DNA of 50,989 nt. Origin: an uncultured Spirochaetales bacterium. Its GTDB lineage: Bacteria > Spirochaetota > Spirochaetia > Sphaerochaetales > Sphaerochaetaceae. The notes under the pieces are model-generated. The model made no database searches. It was not told the origin of the DNA and saw nothing but the letters and a program-made list of their open reading frames with translations. Shown in pieces: positions 8,427 through 18,080 of the stretch. The stretch spans positions 1 through 50,989 of the forward strand of contig CASFJV010000032.1 in assembly GCA_949295125.1 (NCBI GenBank), given 5' to 3'. The position numbers and the translations under genes were made by a program. The number at the start of each line of letters is the position of its first letter. Position 1 is the stretch's first letter.

Positions 8427-9818
8427 ATGAGAAAAAACATTATTCTTACATGCATTATTTCCATTCTGCTTATCCTTACTTCATGTGCTACCACAGCTCC
8501 AGGTGAAAGGGAGCAGAACATAATAAAGCAGTCTCTCATTAATGGAGATACTGCAGCAGCTGTCTCAGCTCTTGTATCTTCTTCTGATTCATATAATGAT
8601 GAGGCAGTCTATAACCTCGATTATGGAATGCTGGAATTCTATAACGGCAATTATGCCCAGGCTATTGATTCCCTCGCAATGGCAGAATCAGCAATCGAGA
8701 ATAACAGGATTGCAAGCATTTCTGAAGGGGCAGCTGGACTCATAGCTAATGATAATGTCAAGGCATATTCAGGAGCAAACTATGAGGACCTTTACATAAA
8801 AGGGGTAAAGGCACTCTCTTACTATGCAATGGGAGACTATGAAGACTCTCTTGTTGAGATACGCCGCGCAAATATCATAAGCAGGGATTTTTTCCTCAAT
8901 CAGGAAGAGCAGACAAACTGGATAGAAGAGCTTGTCCTTGCAATCACACCAGATCCATTTGCTGCACTGGAAGGGGGAATCCCTGACGCATCAGACTATA
9001 CAAGCTCAGCATTCATCAACTACTTAAGCATGCTGATGTATGCATCAATGCGTGACAGCGGAAATGCAAGGCTTGATTTTGAGGCACTAGAGGCTAAAGC
9101 TCCAGGAGTTGCTTCTGCAGAGGACGTTGAAATCCCAAGCGGAAAGACACGTGTCAATTTCATCGCATTCAATGGCATCATTGCTGATAAGAGGGAGGGA
9201 TCAGTTATGGCAGTTTCCCCAATTCCTCTTGCCCCTGTTGCAGTTGCCCATAAGGTATCCTGGCCATATATCCCTGAATATGAGGGAAGCAGCATTACAG
9301 GTGTTGCTGTCACATCATCTGATGGACAGAGGATAGAGCTGGGCCTTCTTGAGGATGTAAGCGATGCAGCAAGGGCCAATGTCAATATGGATATGGCAAG
9401 CAAATACCTTGGAAGCTTCTACCGGGGCTATACGAAGATGGGTATTGCCGTTACAGCTGCCGTTGAGACGAGAAATCTGGCAGTTGAAGCTGCTGAGGAG
9501 CAGCTTTCAAAGCTGAGAAGCCAGGGAGGACTTGCAGCCCTTGGAGCTGATGCTGCATATTCGGCTGCAATCAAAGCCGCAGATACTGCATATAATGCGG
9601 CACTCGAGGCAGTCAACGAAACGGAAATTGCAGATATCCGCATGGCCCGGTTCCTTCCGGACCAGGTGATGGCTGGTGGAATGACAGTTGATCCTGGCAC
9701 ATATGATTTCACAGTTGAATTCTATTCAGGAAATACCGTTGTCGATACTGAGACATTTGAAAATGTCACTGTAACTCCTGGCATGGCCAATGTGGTGTTT
9801 GCATCATGCGCAAGATAA
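8427..9818 (+). CDS. COG3014-like lipoprotein, unknown function
   Basis: 463 aa lipoprotein: signal peptide with lipobox LILTSC. The N-terminal half (about 40-170) has helical repeats like tetratricopeptide units (YNLDYGMLEFYNGNYAQAIDSL; YYAMGDYEDSLVEIRRA). The middle carries a beta-rich domain (GKTRVNFIAFNGIIADKREG...), then an Ala-rich helix (residues about 350-400) and a C-terminal strand domain ending FENVTVTPGMANVVFASCA. Length and context match COG3014, a family of unknown function commonly beside LpoB-like and LPP20-like genes. An AAGGGGG ribosome site precedes the ATG. The 3' end overlaps the next gene by 13 bases. Confidence 0.72.
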   Translation: MRKNIILTCIISILLILTSCATTAPGEREQNIIKQSLINGDTAAAVSALVSSSDSYNDEAVYNLDYGMLEFYNGNYAQAIDSLAMAESAIENNRIASISEGAAGLIANDNVKAYSGANYEDLYIKGVKALSYYAMGDYEDSLVEIRRANIISRDFFLNQEEQTNWIEELVLAITPDPFAALEGGIPDASDYTSSAFINYLSMLMYASMRDSGNARLDFEALEAKAPGVASAEDVEIPSGKTRVNFIAFNGIIADKREGSVMAVSPIPLAPVAVAHKVSWPYIPEYEGSSITGVAVTSSDGQRIELGLLEDVSDAARANVNMDMASKYLGSFYRGYTKMGIAVTAAVETRNLAVEAAEEQLSKLRSQGGLAALGADAAYSAAIKAADTAYNAALEAVNETEIADIRMARFLPDQVMAGGMTVDPGTYDFTVEFYSGNTVVDTETFENVTVTPGMANVVFASCAR

Positions 9819-10786
9819 TATCTATCATAATTTTGGCCATGATTTCCATTCCGGCATTTTCTGCAATGCCGGAGTGGGTTGTAAATCCGTATTCTGACTA
9901 TCCTGATTCAACATATATAGCGGCTTCAGGAATAGGAATGACAAGGGATGAGGCTGAAGCGGATGCAATATCATCAATCGCATCATTTTTCGGTGTGAGC
10001 GTTGAGACACTGACAGAGGTGCAGACAGAAGAGGAGATATCATCTGATGAAGGAGGATCTTCCTATTCATCGCTCAGCAGCGGATCAAGCCTTTCTGTTT
10101 CAATGGGAAACCTTGCAGGAGTAACGGTAAAGGAACATGCATCTGATGGCACTTTCCATTATGCTCTTGCCGTCATGGATAAGAGCAGTGCTGTAACATA
10201 CTATTTTGCCCAGGCAAGGATGATCTCTGGAAGGATAGAAAAAGAACTTAAGGATGCAGAAAAACGTTTTGGGGACCTTTCTGCCTATCAGATGGTAAAT
10301 TCCCTCATTCTGGAGGCAGAACAGCTAGATGAGATGATCTCAGTTCTCAATGTGCTCTCTCCATCCATTTCATCAACCCTTTCAGGCAGAATGGTGGAAG
10401 TGAATTCTTTTGCAGAAAGATACAGGGATTCCATTGAGATATCATCTAGGATAGAAAGGGACATAGATGGAAGCCTTGAGAAGGCTGTGGATGATTTTAT
10501 CACATCCAATGGCTTTGCATCTTCTGATGATGGTGAGCGCTACCTTATTAGGGGCGGTGTGGATATCTATACCTCCGATGCACCACGCTCGATGGTTTAT
10601 GCCGACTATGATGTATATTTGGAGCTTTATGACCAGGATGAGGGGGATACGGTTTTCTCTTTCAGCTATTCAGGAAGGGAAGGGCACAGATCTGAAGCAC
10701 AGGCAATAAGGAGGATCGCAGTCAGGATAAAAGATATAGTCCAGAATGAGTTTGCAGCCTCTTTTTCAGAAAATTTCGGTACTTGA
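9806..10786 (+). CDS. LPP20-family secreted protein
   Basis: 326 aa with a signal peptide (IILAMISIPAFSA) cleaved before MPEWVVNP; unlike true LPP20 there is no lipobox Cys, so it should be soluble periplasmic or otherwise anchored. The motif PEWVVNPYSDYPDSTYIAASGIGMTRDEAEADAI.. (first about 50 mature residues) is the LPP20 fold, in which Ala-rich helices follow a Gly turn. A Ser-rich linker lies near residues 75-100. The start ATG at 9806 is inside the end of the preceding gene, implying translational coupling. Function in spirochaetes is unknown; the trio with LpoB and COG3014 suggests an envelope assembly task. Confidence 0.72.
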   Translation: MRKIISIIILAMISIPAFSAMPEWVVNPYSDYPDSTYIAASGIGMTRDEAEADAISSIASFFGVSVETLTEVQTEEEISSDEGGSSYSSLSSGSSLSVSMGNLAGVTVKEHASDGTFHYALAVMDKSSAVTYYFAQARMISGRIEKELKDAEKRFGDLSAYQMVNSLILEAEQLDEMISVLNVLSPSISSTLSGRMVEVNSFAERYRDSIEISSRIERDIDGSLEKAVDDFITSNGFASSDDGERYLIRGGVDIYTSDAPRSMVYADYDVYLELYDQDEGDTVFSFSYSGREGHRSEAQAIRRIAVRIKDIVQNEFAASFSENFGT

Positions 10787-10822
10787 CGGAAATACGCTTT
10801 CTGTATTCATGGATAGGTGCTT

Positions 10823-10860
10823 GGAGCTTCCCCACTTGAGGGGAATGCTCCTTTTCTATT
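10823..10860 (+). terminator. Rho-independent terminator after the LPP20-like gene
   Basis: GGAGC-TTCCCC (10823-10833) pairs with GGGGAA-T-GCTCC (10840-10851), one bulged T, 6-base loop, then TTTTCTATTTT. It separates the lipoprotein operon from the ispG operon. Confidence 0.85.
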
Positions 10861-10894
10861 TTACTTTTCAGATATTTGTATTAAGATATGCGCT

Positions 10895-11215
10895 ATGGTA
10901 AAGGATAAAAGCAGACTTCTTGTGAAAAGGACATATCTTGAAGAGGAGCTTAAGGATGTAGCTGAAATGGAAGGCATTGACGTGCAGAGCATGTCTTCCT
11001 TTGACAGGGATCCTGAGTACTCTCATTTTTTTGAGGTGCTCAGAGGATCATGCATTGCTGCAACCACATGGCGTGAAGATGTGAATTCCGATGAAGTCAC
11101 GGCTGTCTTCACTTTAAAAAGTGGAGATGGTGTGCTTTTCCTTCCAGGTGAGCCTTTCCTGATCAAATTCCAGGAAGCAGAAGTAAGCGAATTCATATTG
11201 GGGAAAAATGTTTAG
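10895..11215 (+). CDS. Small hypothetical protein upstream of ispG
   Basis: 106 aa, soluble, not recognised. It starts with a basic patch (MVKDKSRLLVKRTYLEEEL), is otherwise acidic, and ends with a strand-rich part (VTAVFTLKSGDGVLFLPGEPFLIKF). ATG 10895 is chosen because it lies after the preceding terminator; a longer frame from GTG 10817 would run through that hairpin. There is no clear ribosome binding site. Its last 8 bases overlap the start of ispG, so it is very likely real and co-translated with it, but no function can be read from the sequence. Confidence 0.65.
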   Translation: MVKDKSRLLVKRTYLEEELKDVAEMEGIDVQSMSSFDRDPEYSHFFEVLRGSCIAATTWREDVNSDEVTAVFTLKSGDGVLFLPGEPFLIKFQEAEVSEFILGKNV

Positions 11216-12248
11216 CAACAGAATATGCCGCGTCAGGGATCTCCTGATTGGAGGGAACAATCCAGTCAGGATCCAGACCATGTATGACTCGAGTATCGTT
11301 GGAGTCGATATCGAGCCAGTTATTTCAGAGATTGCAAAGCTTGCATCCATGGGGTGCGAGCTTATAAGGTTCAGCTATCCAAGCCTGGATAATGCTGAGC
11401 CATTTAAGAAGATAGCCTCACGCAGTGTCATTCCTGTCGTTGCGGATATCCACTTCGACTATAAGCTTGCAATTTCTGCTCTAGAAAACGGTGCAGACAA
11501 GATAAGGATAAATCCGGGGAATATCGGTGCAAAGTGGAAGACAAGGGAAGTGGTGCATGCTGCAAAAGATATGCAGAGAGCCATCAGGATCGGCCTGAAT
11601 TCAGGCTCCCTTCCTCGCAGTGACGGAAAAACAGGGAAAGCAGAGCTTATGGTCAATACCGCTCTTGACTACCTTAATGATTTTGAATCCTATGGCTTTA
11701 CGAACACTGTAGTTTCCCTGAAAGCCAGCGACATAGAAACCACAATGGAGGCAGCAAGGAAATTTGCATCAGCCTCTGATTACCCATTCCACCTTGGAGT
11801 GACTGAAGCCGGAAGCGCCATTGTTTCTTCAGTCAGATCCACCTGGGCTCTTGGAAACCTCCTTAAGGAACATATTGGAGATACCATAAGGGTATCAATT
11901 ACTGGTGATATCGAAGATGAGGTGCTTGCTGCAAGCGAAATTTTGAGGACTCTTGGACTGAGGAAGAAAGGGGTACGCCTTGTTTCCTGCCCACGCTGCG
12001 GGCGCCATACTTTTGACAGCAGGGCAATGGTTGAGAAGATCCAGTCAAGGCTGCTCTCGCTGGACAGGGATATAACGGTTGCAGTCATGGGATGCCAGGT
12101 GAATGGACCAGGGGAGGCAAAAGATGCTGACTATGCATTAACTGGCATAGGGAAAAAAGCATTTTTATATAAAAAAGGAGTGTTATTCAAGGAAGTTACA
12201 TTGGAAAACGCAGAAGAAGCGCTTTTTGAGGCGATTGAAAATGACTGA
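11208..12248 (+). CDS. ispG: 4-hydroxy-3-methylbut-2-enyl diphosphate synthase (flavodoxin/ferredoxin-dependent)
   Basis: Iron-sulfur enzyme of the MEP isoprenoid pathway: converts methylerythritol cyclodiphosphate to HMBPP. 346 aa, normal length for the short bacterial form. N-terminal TIM barrel (VRIQTMYDSS, VVADIHFDYKLA, KIRINPGNIG). The [4Fe-4S] ligands are Cys261 and Cys264 (CPRCGR) and Cys296 with Glu303 (GCQVNGPGE). Start ATG 11208 overlaps the upstream hypothetical gene by 8 bases, and its own end overlaps uvrA by 8 bases. The redox donor is not evident here, though a flavodoxin-like protein is encoded at 25227. Confidence 0.96.
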   Translation: MFSNRICRVRDLLIGGNNPVRIQTMYDSSIVGVDIEPVISEIAKLASMGCELIRFSYPSLDNAEPFKKIASRSVIPVVADIHFDYKLAISALENGADKIRINPGNIGAKWKTREVVHAAKDMQRAIRIGLNSGSLPRSDGKTGKAELMVNTALDYLNDFESYGFTNTVVSLKASDIETTMEAARKFASASDYPFHLGVTEAGSAIVSSVRSTWALGNLLKEHIGDTIRVSITGDIEDEVLAASEILRTLGLRKKGVRLVSCPRCGRHTFDSRAMVEKIQSRLLSLDRDITVAVMGCQVNGPGEAKDADYALTGIGKKAFLYKKGVLFKEVTLENAEEALFEAIEND

Positions 12249-15063
12249 TAACACAAAACTTGTAATAAAGGGTGCCAGGGAGCATAACCTCAAGAACATA
12301 TCTCTAACCCTTCCAAAGAATTCTCTCGTTGTACTCTCAGGCCTTTCCGGCTCAGGCAAGAGTTCCCTTGCCTTTGATACGATCTTTGCAGAAGGGCAGA
12401 GAAGATACATGGAAAGCCTTTCAAGCTATGCTAGGCAGTTCCTTGGACGTATGGAAAAGCCCGATGTCGATATAATCGAAGGCCTAAGTCCTGCAATAGC
12501 AATAGAGCAGAAGAGCACTAACAGGAACCCGCGAAGCACGGTTGGAACGGTGACGGAAATATATGACTATTACCGTCTGCTATGGGCTAGAATCGGCATT
12601 AAGCACTGTCCTAAGTGTGGCAGGGAAATTTCTGAAATGTCCATTGACCAGATAATAGAAATTATCTTTTCCCATAAGGAGAATTCCCGCCTGATGGTTG
12701 CAAGCCCGGTTGCAAGGGGAAAGAAAGGGGAATTCAGGAAAGTCCTTGAGGATGCTGTAAAGCTTGGCTATACGAGGGCTCTGATAGACAGGCATATCTA
12801 CAGCATCGATGACCAGATACCGGATCTGGACAAGAATGTGAAGCATAATATCTCGATACTTGTTGACAGGCTTAGGAACAGCAGGGAGCAGAGGATGAGG
12901 CTTTCCGATGCCATAGAGAAATCCTGTTCAATGTCTGATGGCCTTGTAGAGGTAACATATGTTGATGAGGATGAGCTTTGCGAGATCTACAGTGAGAAGA
13001 ATTCCTGTCCGGACTGCGGAATCACGATAAGCGAAGTGGAGCCAAGGCTGTTTTCCTTCAATAATCCTTTTGGAGCATGCCCTGACTGCAATGGCCTTGG
13101 ATTCAACAAGACATTTGATGTTGATAAACTCATTCCTGATAAGAGTAAATCTTATAATCAGGGAGCAATCGCAACAAGCGGGAATGGCTCGATTGAGAGG
13201 AGCAAGTACAAGGCTTTCTTTGAATACTATGGATACACTCTCGACACTCCTCTTGAAAAGCTCAGTGATGATGTGTATAAAAAGCTCCTTTATGGAACTA
13301 AGGACAAGATAAGCTACCGCGTTGAGCATAAGACAAGAAGCGGGCATGTTGAATACTCGGATGAATTCAAGGGCCTTATAGCAGATCTTGAACGCAGGCT
13401 CAGGGAATCCTTTTCCATGAACATAAGGATGTGGCTTGAAAGCTTCCAGAGCGTTACTGTATGCAAGACATGTGGTGGAAACAGGCTTCGTCCTGATGCC
13501 CTTGCCGTGACAGTCGGCGGGCTTAACATAATGGAGATCACGAAGCTCAGCGTCAGAAGATCGATAGAGATTTTTGACAATCTGAAGCTCAGTGAGACGG
13601 AAGCAGAGATTGCAAGGCAGATTCTCAAAGAGATAAGGAGCCGCCTTAAATTCCTCAATGATGTCGGACTGGGATATCTCACTCTTCACCGTGCGGCATC
13701 AACGCTTTCAGGAGGAGAGGCACAGCGCATTAGGCTTGCAACCCAGATCGGCTCAGCCCTTACAGGTGTCATGTATGTTCTTGATGAACCATCAATAGGC
13801 CTCCATCAGAGGGACAACATGAAACTCATTAGAACGCTTGAAAATCTCAGGGATCTGGGAAATACAGTCATTGTCGTTGAGCATGATGAGGATACCCTCC
13901 GCGCTGCCGATTATCTTGTCGATATCGGTCCTGGAGCTGGAAGCCTTGGCGGCAGGGTTGTGGCTGCAGGCACGCCGGAGGAAGTTGCAAAGGTGGATGA
14001 GTCTTTAACAGGACAGTACCTTGCAGGAAAGCTCAAGATAGAAGTTCCTGGAAAAAGAAGGGAGGGCAATGGGCACTTCATTGAAATAGATGGATGCAGG
14101 AAGAACAACCTTAAGAATATCAGTGTCCGCATTCCGCTTGGGAAAATGAGTGTTATCACAGGTGTCTCCGGCTCCGGTAAATCCACTCTTCTTAATGAGA
14201 TACTTCTTCCTGCAATACAGGACAGGCTCAACAGGAAGAGTGAGAGGTTTGACGGCTATAAGTCCTTAAGCGGGCTTGAGTGGATAGATAAGGTTATCAA
14301 TATCGATCAGAGCCCGATTGGAAGGACGCCTAGGAGCAATCCTGCAACCTATGTGGATCTTTTCACTCCTATAAGGAATCTTTTTGCATCCATGAGCGAA
14401 TCAAAAGCCAGGGGATACACACCATCTCGCTTTTCGTTCAATGTTCCCGGTGGGCGATGCGAGAACTGCCAGGGGGACGGACAGCTTAAGATCGAGATGC
14501 ACTTCCTTCCTGATGTATTTGTTAAATGTGACGTATGTGATGGAAAGAGGTATAACAAGGAGACGCTCCAGGTGGAGTATAAGGGAAAGAATATCTCAGA
14601 GGTCCTTGATCTTACGGTGAGGGAAGCCCTAGAGCATTTTGAAGCAATCCCGCAGATAAGGAGAAAGCTTGAGACCTTGATGGATGTCGGACTTGACTAC
14701 ATAAAGCTTGGGCAGAGTGCCCTTACTCTCTCAGGTGGAGAGGCACAGAGGGTGAAGCTTGCACTTGAACTTTCAAAAAAGAGCACAGGAAAGACCCTCT
14801 ACATACTCGATGAGCCTACAACGGGACTTCATTTTGCGGATGTGAAAAAGCTTCTTGAGACATTGAACAAGCTTGTAGATCAGGGAAATACGATTATACT
14901 TATTGAACATAACCTTGATGTTATCAAGATGTGTGACTATGTAATTGACCTGGGACCAGAAGGAGGGGATGATGGGGGATATCTCGTCTGCTCCGGAACA
15001 CCTGAAGAAGTTGCAAAGGTCGAAAAGAGTTACACGGGACAGTTTCTGAAAAGGTACCTCTAG
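12241..15063 (+). CDS. uvrA: Excinuclease ABC subunit A
   Basis: DNA damage recognition ATPase of nucleotide excision repair, 940 aa, the standard length. Two ABC modules: Walker A GLSGSGKSS at residues 34-42 and GVSGSGKST at about 641-649, each with its LSGGEAQR signature (near residues 490 and 830). Zinc-binding cysteines are seen in CPKCGREISE, in CPDC with CPDCNGLG, and in the C-terminal module CENCQGDG with CDVCDGKRY. I choose ATG 12241 over an in-frame TTG at 12226 because it gives the family N-terminus. The start lies inside the end of ispG, and its stop shares one base with the lptD start. Confidence 0.97.
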   Translation: MTDNTKLVIKGAREHNLKNISLTLPKNSLVVLSGLSGSGKSSLAFDTIFAEGQRRYMESLSSYARQFLGRMEKPDVDIIEGLSPAIAIEQKSTNRNPRSTVGTVTEIYDYYRLLWARIGIKHCPKCGREISEMSIDQIIEIIFSHKENSRLMVASPVARGKKGEFRKVLEDAVKLGYTRALIDRHIYSIDDQIPDLDKNVKHNISILVDRLRNSREQRMRLSDAIEKSCSMSDGLVEVTYVDEDELCEIYSEKNSCPDCGITISEVEPRLFSFNNPFGACPDCNGLGFNKTFDVDKLIPDKSKSYNQGAIATSGNGSIERSKYKAFFEYYGYTLDTPLEKLSDDVYKKLLYGTKDKISYRVEHKTRSGHVEYSDEFKGLIADLERRLRESFSMNIRMWLESFQSVTVCKTCGGNRLRPDALAVTVGGLNIMEITKLSVRRSIEIFDNLKLSETEAEIARQILKEIRSRLKFLNDVGLGYLTLHRAASTLSGGEAQRIRLATQIGSALTGVMYVLDEPSIGLHQRDNMKLIRTLENLRDLGNTVIVVEHDEDTLRAADYLVDIGPGAGSLGGRVVAAGTPEEVAKVDESLTGQYLAGKLKIEVPGKRREGNGHFIEIDGCRKNNLKNISVRIPLGKMSVITGVSGSGKSTLLNEILLPAIQDRLNRKSERFDGYKSLSGLEWIDKVINIDQSPIGRTPRSNPATYVDLFTPIRNLFASMSESKARGYTPSRFSFNVPGGRCENCQGDGQLKIEMHFLPDVFVKCDVCDGKRYNKETLQVEYKGKNISEVLDLTVREALEHFEAIPQIRRKLETLMDVGLDYIKLGQSALTLSGGEAQRVKLALELSKKSTGKTLYILDEPTTGLHFADVKKLLETLNKLVDQGNTIILIEHNLDVIKMCDYVIDLGPEGGDDGGYLVCSGTPEEVAKVEKSYTGQFLKRYL

Positions 15064-18000
15064 TGAAAAGATCCATACTGATGCTTCTGCTATCCTTATT
15101 CGTTCCGCTATCACTTTTTGCACTCAGTGCCCATGATATATACTATGCAGATAGCGTAACGCTGAGGAATATGGCAGGAATCAGGGGTCTTGATGCCAGC
15201 CTTCCAGATGAGGAGCTCAGAAGCAGCCTCTACTCCTATGAAGGGCTTGAGAGCTATACTGAGAGGGTGGAAGAGGAGGGGACATACTCCATTACAGTCA
15301 ACAGTGCAGAAAACCTCAGTACTGATGGCAGTATCATCACGCTGCGCGGAAATGTAAGCCTTTCATTTTCAAATAACGGAAACGATACGGTGCTTTCAAG
15401 CGACGAGGTTGTCATAGACACTTCAGCAAAGCTTATCAGTGCCCTTGGTGATGTTTCTTTTTCAAGCCAGGGGGACAGGAACAGCCAGGAAATCAGTGCA
15501 GATATCGTCACTTACTACTGGGAAAAGGGAAACATTGTTGTTGAAAACGCAACGACAGTGAATGAGCGCACAAACAGCAATGATGAAACCATAAACATGT
15601 ATTCGGTGGGCGAGAGGCTGACTTATTTTGAAAACGGTGCGGCAATCTATGAGGATGGCTACATAGCAACAAGTGCAAGTGATCCTCTTTCAAGCATTTC
15701 TGCAAGCAGCATCACAATGCTTCCGGGCTCTGACATGCTTATAGAGAATGCAGTGATAAATATAGGAAGGGTACCCCTGTTCTATCTTCCTCTCTTCTTC
15801 TACCCAGGATCAAGGATAACGGGAAATCCAAGTTTCGGCTTCAATTCATCAAATGGAGCATTCCTCAATACCACATTTGAGATCTTCGGTTCCTCAGACA
15901 GGATCGAGAGTGCTGACTCATCATTTCTCTCAGTATTCACCGGAACAAATGATGCTGAGGGCCAGGTTCCAAGGGGATCATACTATATGAATGATGAGAA
16001 CCTTACTCCCCTTGAGGAGTGGGCCTCTTCAAGCGGCAGCCATCTTGCTGTCATGGCAGATGCCTATTCTGCCTTAGGCCTTCATGCAGGAGTTGATTCA
16101 TCAATCAGCCTGCTTGATAAATCCCTTAAGTTCGATACGTTTTCTGGAATTGCACTGACTTATCCGGATGCAAGCCTTAATAGTGGAAACATCCGCTACT
16201 ACAGTGAGAACAGCGCTTCATATTCATACAGCGGGCTTGTAATAAGCCTTTCTGCACCTTTTTATTCAGACAGTGAAGTCCTGAAGGATTTTGGAAACAG
16301 GCTTACAGCCTTTTCCATTGAACCGCTTTTAATGCAGAATCCGTCCTTTCCAAGCAATTTCTCATCTTCAATCACTTCTTTTTCCCGTATTGCTGATATA
16401 AGGTATTCACTTCCTTCCTCTCTTCAGACAGATTTCCTCTCATCCTTCAGCATCTCGCGCTTCAGGATAGAAAGCAGGCACTCCTGGAGCAGGAACAGTG
16501 ATGGGGAATACGGCTATCTGCTGGATTACATAAACCTTCCTGAACTTGCAATGAACCTTTCAGGATCCATATTCAACTTCACTTATGAAGATAGTGGCGT
16601 TGATGAGAGCGAGCTGGATTCTGCCGACCTTTTTCTCCTGAAGGATCCCCTCCTTTATGATATGTTCCATTCAGATATTGTCAGGGAAGGTGGGACTTCT
16701 AGCTCATATTCAATCGGAATGGGATACAGCATAAATGAAAGCCTTGAGAACAATATTGATTACTACAGGGGGGAAAGGGATTCTTCCTCATTTTCAAATG
16801 AGTCATCGCTCAGGCTAACGACAGAACTTGATCTTGGCGAATATTTCAATTTAAGGAGCATAATCACTCCGTCCTATACATATGAAAGCAGCAGTGAAGG
16901 GGAAAGTTCTGCCTGGACGGATGATTTTACACTTACAAACTCTATTGTTGCATCAATTCCGTTTATAGGACTTACTTACACACTCACGAACAGCCTATAC
17001 GAAATTGAGCGTATAAACGAGGATGACAGTGAAAGGATAAATGAGTCTTTCCTCAGCTTTGACAGGGACCATGTAAGTGCACACTCAATTGCCTTATCAA
17101 AGACGTTCGATACATCTATTGGTGCATTCACTCCTTCATTAAGCTATACAATCTATCCTCTGACAGGAAGCCTCACCCCGTCATTCAGCTACAGGATAGG
17201 GGATTTTGCGGCATCTTTCTCATACCGTTTCCTCAATGATGGGGATAGCGGAAACAGCTTCATGTCTGATCTGATCAGCCTCTCTTTGGCATATAACGGG
17301 AAAAATATAGTTGCCTCATCTTCTTTCAGGTACCAGAGCTCTGACTATGTGAGGGATAATTTCATCTATCCCCTTGAAGTAGATGCACAGTTTTCCCTCA
17401 GGACAGAGGACAGGAGATACAGCATAACCGAGCAGCTTGAATGGGATGGACACAGCACGGCAACAGGACTTGACAACTATGTTTCATCCCTCCGTACTGT
17501 CCTGACTGTTCCATATTTCACATCCTATGTGGATTTCAATGGTCCGTTCAATGACCTTTCGCTGAGCACAGTCAACGCTACACTGAGGGCTAGCGATATC
17601 GTGATCAGGGGATGGAAAAACAGGATATACCTTTCCCTTGGAATAGAGTCTTCCCTCAAGATTGATGTGCAGAATATTGCTGCTTCATCCTTCAGCATAA
17701 CCCCTTCCATAGTATTCTCCATTGCTGAATTCCTTGATTTCAGGCTGAGCTTCACAAGTGGAAACAATAATTTTGGAGCTTATGAAAGCTCTGGAAAATT
17801 CAGCTTCAAGGAGATGTGGGATGACCTTCTTAGGTCTTTTGACCTTTTTGGGGAGGGAAGGTACAATACAAATTTCAACATGTCATCCCTTTCTTTTGAG
17901 GTAGTTCACTATATGAGTGACTGGGAACTGCATTGCAATTACTCAACCTCAGTTGTATTATCACAGAATGTTTATACTTTTGTTCCCGAATTCAGCATTT

Positions 18001-18080
18001 ACCTAAGCTGGAATATCCTGCCGGACCTTTCAATTGATAGGAGCTGGGAACAGTATGGAAATACTTGGAGGAATAACTGA
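15063..18080 (+). CDS. lptD: LPS-assembly protein LptD-like outer-membrane protein
   Basis: 1005 aa with a signal peptide (LMLLLSLFVPLSLFALSA). Residues about 70-190 form the OstA/LptA jellyroll domain (DGSIITLRGNVSLSF; SAKLISALGDVSFSS), followed by a region with LPLFFYPGSRITGNPSFGF typical of the LptD plug-barrel junction, and then about 750 residues of Ser/Tyr-rich alternating strands, the outer-membrane barrel. LptD inserts LPS-like glycolipids into the outer leaflet; what the substrate is in this lineage is unknown. The start is GTG at 15063, overlapping the uvrA stop by one base. No LptD disulfide cysteines are apparent. The 3' end overlaps phoH. Confidence 0.82.
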   Translation: MKRSILMLLLSLFVPLSLFALSAHDIYYADSVTLRNMAGIRGLDASLPDEELRSSLYSYEGLESYTERVEEEGTYSITVNSAENLSTDGSIITLRGNVSLSFSNNGNDTVLSSDEVVIDTSAKLISALGDVSFSSQGDRNSQEISADIVTYYWEKGNIVVENATTVNERTNSNDETINMYSVGERLTYFENGAAIYEDGYIATSASDPLSSISASSITMLPGSDMLIENAVINIGRVPLFYLPLFFYPGSRITGNPSFGFNSSNGAFLNTTFEIFGSSDRIESADSSFLSVFTGTNDAEGQVPRGSYYMNDENLTPLEEWASSSGSHLAVMADAYSALGLHAGVDSSISLLDKSLKFDTFSGIALTYPDASLNSGNIRYYSENSASYSYSGLVISLSAPFYSDSEVLKDFGNRLTAFSIEPLLMQNPSFPSNFSSSITSFSRIADIRYSLPSSLQTDFLSSFSISRFRIESRHSWSRNSDGEYGYLLDYINLPELAMNLSGSIFNFTYEDSGVDESELDSADLFLLKDPLLYDMFHSDIVREGGTSSSYSIGMGYSINESLENNIDYYRGERDSSSFSNESSLRLTTELDLGEYFNLRSIITPSYTYESSSEGESSAWTDDFTLTNSIVASIPFIGLTYTLTNSLYEIERINEDDSERINESFLSFDRDHVSAHSIALSKTFDTSIGAFTPSLSYTIYPLTGSLTPSFSYRIGDFAASFSYRFLNDGDSGNSFMSDLISLSLAYNGKNIVASSSFRYQSSDYVRDNFIYPLEVDAQFSLRTEDRRYSITEQLEWDGHSTATGLDNYVSSLRTVLTVPYFTSYVDFNGPFNDLSLSTVNATLRASDIVIRGWKNRIYLSLGIESSLKIDVQNIAASSFSITPSIVFSIAEFLDFRLSFTSGNNNFGAYESSGKFSFKEMWDDLLRSFDLFGEGRYNTNFNMSSLSFEVVHYMSDWELHCNYSTSVVLSQNVYTFVPEFSIYLSWNILPDLSIDRSWEQYGNTWRNN

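Noticed and set aside
10817-10894. Extending the small ispG-linked gene to GTG 10817
   Set aside because: The extension would translate a terminator hairpin (10823-10860) and gives an odd N-terminus; ATG 10895 is better.
12928-13689. Minus-strand frame of about 250 codons opposite uvrA
   Set aside because: The plus strand carries intact UvrA motifs; the minus product has no recognisable domain.
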